Source: DATKKK01 sp035542975 (GTDB taxonomy: Archaea; Thermoproteota; Bathyarchaeia; Bathyarchaeales; Bathycorpusculaceae). From it: 14,287 nucleotides of DNA. Positions 12,182-14,287 of this stretch are shown piece after piece. Position numbers and translations under genes: made by a program. The first letter of the stretch is position 1. Each line of letters begins with the position of its first letter. The notes under the pieces were generated by a model. The model worked only from the letters and a program-made list of their open reading frames with translations. It ran no database searches and was not told the origin of the DNA. The stretch covers positions 1-14,287 of the forward strand of contig DATKKK010000018.1 in NCBI GenBank assembly GCA_035542975.1, read 5' to 3'.

Positions 12182-13456
12182 TTGAAAATTGCTTTTGTAG
12201 ATGAAGACCTCTCTCCAAGAACTGGGTCTAGACGCTTTACATACGAAGTATCACGTCATCTGCAAGAGCTTGGGAATCAAGTCAGGATTTTGACGACTAA
12301 GATTGACAGGAATACGTGTTTCAAAGAATATCTTTCCTTGCCCTTCGAGGTGATATCTGGGAAGCAACCTTCTGGAGGGAGATTTCAAGCGTCTCTTCAA
12401 CGTCCAAAGCGAAATTCACTTATCGAAATGGCCAACGACTTTCACTATTATTACTGGAAGCAGACACAAATGGCGATTAAGATAAGCGAAAAAATCGCAG
12501 ATGAACAGTGCGACGTTGCTATGCTCCATTATCATGGCGAACATTGGCTGTTGCCGTTCTTCTATCACTTACGTGAGGCAACGGGAGTTGTCTATTTGAA
12601 CGTGGTTCCGCCAATGCCTCGTCCGAGAGCGCTGCCTTTTCAGGAATTGACCCTTCGCAGGAGAATAGTGGACAGGCTTCTGGATTTGCCTCCTGTGGGA
12701 GGATGGAAAAAGCGAAGCTTCAAAAGACTCTCGATGTTCCTCACACCCAGTAAATTCCAACTTGAACAAGCCAGAAAGGCAGGAATAATCAGACAGAAAA
12801 AAGCTTCGGTTGTGCCACTGGGAGTCAACCATTCAGAGTTTTATCCTACGGACGAGGAGGAGCATTATGCTCTCTACATGGGCAGAATCCATCCTCACAA
12901 ATCGCTTGAACTTGCCATACTTTCGATGAAAAACACTCCCGAAGACTATTCTCTCATAATCGCAGGAGATATCGAGGGACATAATTTATGGTACAAGGAC
13001 AAGCTCGTCAGCCTTGCAGACAAGACGAATGTTTCAAGCAGGTTGAAGATTGTTTTGTCTCCTTCTGATTCTCAGGTAGTTGAATTAATGCAAAGATGTT
13101 CTGCTTTTCTGTTTCCGAGCACGATTGATACTTTTGGATTAGTTGTCCTTGAAGCAATGGCGTGCGGCAAGCCAATAGTAGCCTGTAACAGGGGTGGAGT
13201 TCCTGAGATAGTTGGCGATGCCGGTTTCCTACTTGAGCCGAATCCTGGTCAGTGGCAGGAAGTTGTCAGCCGGTTGCTATGCGATGCCGAGCTTAGAGTG
13301 AGAATGGGCAAGAAAGCCTCAAAGCGATCTGAAAAATTCTCGTGGGGAAGCACAACTCGCCGATTGGTTCTGGCTCTCAGCAATTTGAGTTCTAAATATA
13401 TTCCATCTGTAAAGACTCCGTCTAATATTCCTCTTCCCGATATGCCTGACCATTAG
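12182..13456 (+). CDS. GT4-type glycosyltransferase
   Basis: The 424-residue protein has a two-Rossmann GT-B layout. The N-terminal acceptor half begins KIAFVDEDLSPRTGSRRFTYEVSRHLQELG. The C-terminal nucleotide-sugar half contains LYMGRIHPHKSLELAI, SAFLFPSTIDTFGLVVLEAM with the E-x7-E type donor site, and KPIVACNRGGVPEIVGDAGFLLEP. This is the Glycos_transf_1/GT4 pattern: retaining transfer of a sugar from a nucleotide donor. It has no signal peptide or membrane segment, so it is probably a cytoplasmic or membrane-associated enzyme. The TTG start follows GAGAGTGA (6 nt away). With the pyruvyl transferase downstream it suggests assembly of a surface or lipid-linked glycan. Donor and acceptor sugars are unknown. 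Confidence 0.88.
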   Translation: MKIAFVDEDLSPRTGSRRFTYEVSRHLQELGNQVRILTTKIDRNTCFKEYLSLPFEVISGKQPSGGRFQASLQRPKRNSLIEMANDFHYYYWKQTQMAIKISEKIADEQCDVAMLHYHGEHWLLPFFYHLREATGVVYLNVVPPMPRPRALPFQELTLRRRIVDRLLDLPPVGGWKKRSFKRLSMFLTPSKFQLEQARKAGIIRQKKASVVPLGVNHSEFYPTDEEEHYALYMGRIHPHKSLELAILSMKNTPEDYSLIIAGDIEGHNLWYKDKLVSLADKTNVSSRLKIVLSPSDSQVVELMQRCSAFLFPSTIDTFGLVVLEAMACGKPIVACNRGGVPEIVGDAGFLLEPNPGQWQEVVSRLLCDAELRVRMGKKASKRSEKFSWGSTTRRLVLALSNLSSKYIPSVKTPSNIPLPDMPDH

Positions 13457-13485
13457 AACGTTAGTTTCGGTTGTCATCAAAATTA

Positions 13486-13493
13486 CAATATAC
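13486..13493 (+). promoter_or_regulatory. Possible TATA box for the pyruvyl transferase gene
   Basis: The 64-nt gap after the glycosyltransferase contains CAAAATTACAATATACT, an A-rich stretch followed by an AT-rich core, about 27-35 nt before the TTG at 13521. The position fits a near-leaderless transcript but the match is weak, and GAAGG at 13509-13513 instead fits read-through translation. Confidence 0.2.
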
Positions 13494-13520
13494 TAAGAGG
13501 TAAGTCCAGAAGGCGTTGAC

Positions 13521-14287
13521 TTGGATAAGAATACTCAAGTCAGTGTTCATCCCTCACGTAATGCGAAGTTGGTGAACTACGTTGGATGGACAGGCCACAG
13601 AAACATTGGCGATGAAGCTCTATATGACGTGATACAGAAGGTTTTTAGTCCATATGAGCTCGTCCCAACCACGAATTCTTTAGCTCGTGCGCGCCCTCAA
13701 CTATGCTCTGGAGTAACCCTTTTTGGAGGAGGAACACTCTTGCCAAGATGGGCGGCATCCGTAATGCCGAACAGGTTTAACTATGCATACGGTGTGGGTG
13801 TCGTTGATCCGGACTTCTATCGGTATCAGTACGGAACGCATGACATGACTGTATACGACCTTGCAGTCCAAAAGACCAGAAAATTCAATTTCAGACTATT
13901 GGGTGTGCGAGGCGCAAGGTCGAAGAAGCTTCTTGATAGTTGGGGAATCAAGTCATTCATAGTCGGAGACCCCTGTCTATTGCTGAGACCGAGTTCGCTC
14001 CTGAAAAAGAGGGAGGATCTAGTAGCTATTAGTGTAGGCTCCTCAGAACCCTACGAGCCAGTGTGGGGAAAAACAGAGGATGTTGCCAGAGAGGTTTCAA
14101 AGCTATGCTCAATCTTGACAAAAAAGGGTTACACTCTAGTTTTGGTGCCTTTCAGCGATGTTGACATGCCACACATTCAACGGGTGGCAGAAGAAACTGG
14201 ACTGCCGATTTTCGAAGGGTACGAAAACATACAATCATTGCTTGACTTTGTTTCCACGTGTCATATTCTGGTTGGGCAGAGGTTACA
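13521..14287 (+). CDS. Polysaccharide pyruvyl transferase family protein, partial (3' end cut)
   Basis: An open frame of 255 codons runs off the window end. The motifs of the PF04230 family (CsaB/WcaK-like) appear in order: GWTGHRNIGDEALYDVI near the N terminus, TLFGGGTLLPRW, RGARSKKLLDSWGI, VGDPCLLLRP, the strand LVAISVGSSEP opening the second Rossmann-like half, TLVLVPFSDVDMPHI, and HILVGQRL at the cut, which would continue into the usual GxRLH. These enzymes add a ketal-linked pyruvate from phosphoenolpyruvate to a cell-surface sugar; some relatives do other chemistry. The TTG start is 7 nt after GAAGG. The frame is open upstream only to the TAA at 13494-13496, so little more could be added. 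It probably acts on the glycan built by the preceding glycosyltransferase. Confidence 0.83.
   Translation, partial: MDKNTQVSVHPSRNAKLVNYVGWTGHRNIGDEALYDVIQKVFSPYELVPTTNSLARARPQLCSGVTLFGGGTLLPRWAASVMPNRFNYAYGVGVVDPDFYRYQYGTHDMTVYDLAVQKTRKFNFRLLGVRGARSKKLLDSWGIKSFIVGDPCLLLRPSSLLKKREDLVAISVGSSEPYEPVWGKTEDVAREVSKLCSILTKKGYTLVLVPFSDVDMPHIQRVAEETGLPIFEGYENIQSLLDFVSTCHILVGQRL

Noticed and set aside
4230..13456. A mycothiol- or bacillithiol-like thiol pathway (deacetylase, GNAT, ligase, glycosyltransferase)
   Set aside because: The enzyme classes superficially match, but there is no MshC- or BshC-like cysteine ligase. The ligase is PaaK-like, and the glycosyltransferase is separated by haem genes and paired with a pyruvyl transferase.

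Overview
The window looks like a chromosomal segment of an archaeon, most plausibly an uncultured TACK-type lineage such as Candidatus Bathyarchaeia. That placement is inferred from gene content, not from a marker search. The evidence is: two short one-domain winged-helix regulators of the archaeal HTH_45 type, a third small winged-helix-like protein, a DUF1616-like secreted protein, BRE/TATA-like promoters (two share the 11-mer TTCTTAAATAC), frequent TTG/GTG starts with GGTGA/GGAGG ribosome sites, and C5-pathway haem genes.

Left part (1-2230). A SPASM-type radical SAM enzyme lies on the minus strand (175-1296), followed on the same strand by a tiny Cys-rich ORF that could be a substrate. A winged-helix gene (1462-1746, +) converges on, and overlaps, a second small winged-helix-like gene (1725-1976, -). 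The region 1977-2268 holds a minus-strand promoter candidate, a cluster of three TCTAGA sites with a hairpin, a plus-strand promoter, and a 21-codon ORF whose ATG sits in a hairpin.

Middle part (2269-9520, all +). A hypothetical protein, a third regulator, a membrane-anchored helical protein and a glycosylation-sequon-rich DUF1616-like protein are followed by a PIG-L/LmbE-type deacetylase. Next comes the most unusual feature of the window: an array of GNAT acyltransferase modules with SCP2-like tails in the order A, B-A fused, B (4930-8206). This reads as a duplicated A-B gene pair with the middle junction fused. B modules keep the acetyl-CoA loop and A modules have lost it. A PaaK-like adenylate-forming ligase follows. 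My working hypothesis is that the ligase makes an acyl-CoA, the deacetylase exposes an amine, and the GNAT-SCP2 proteins join the two on a glycan or lipid. This is not demonstrated.

Right part (9517-14287, +). hemA (glutamyl-tRNA reductase) and hemL (glutamate-1-semialdehyde aminomutase) overlap each other and directly follow the ligase; together they make 5-aminolevulinate. They are followed by a GT4-type glycosyltransferase and a polysaccharide pyruvyl transferase cut by the window end, which point to cell-surface glycan synthesis. I saw no rRNA, tRNA, CRISPR array, insertion sequence or origin.
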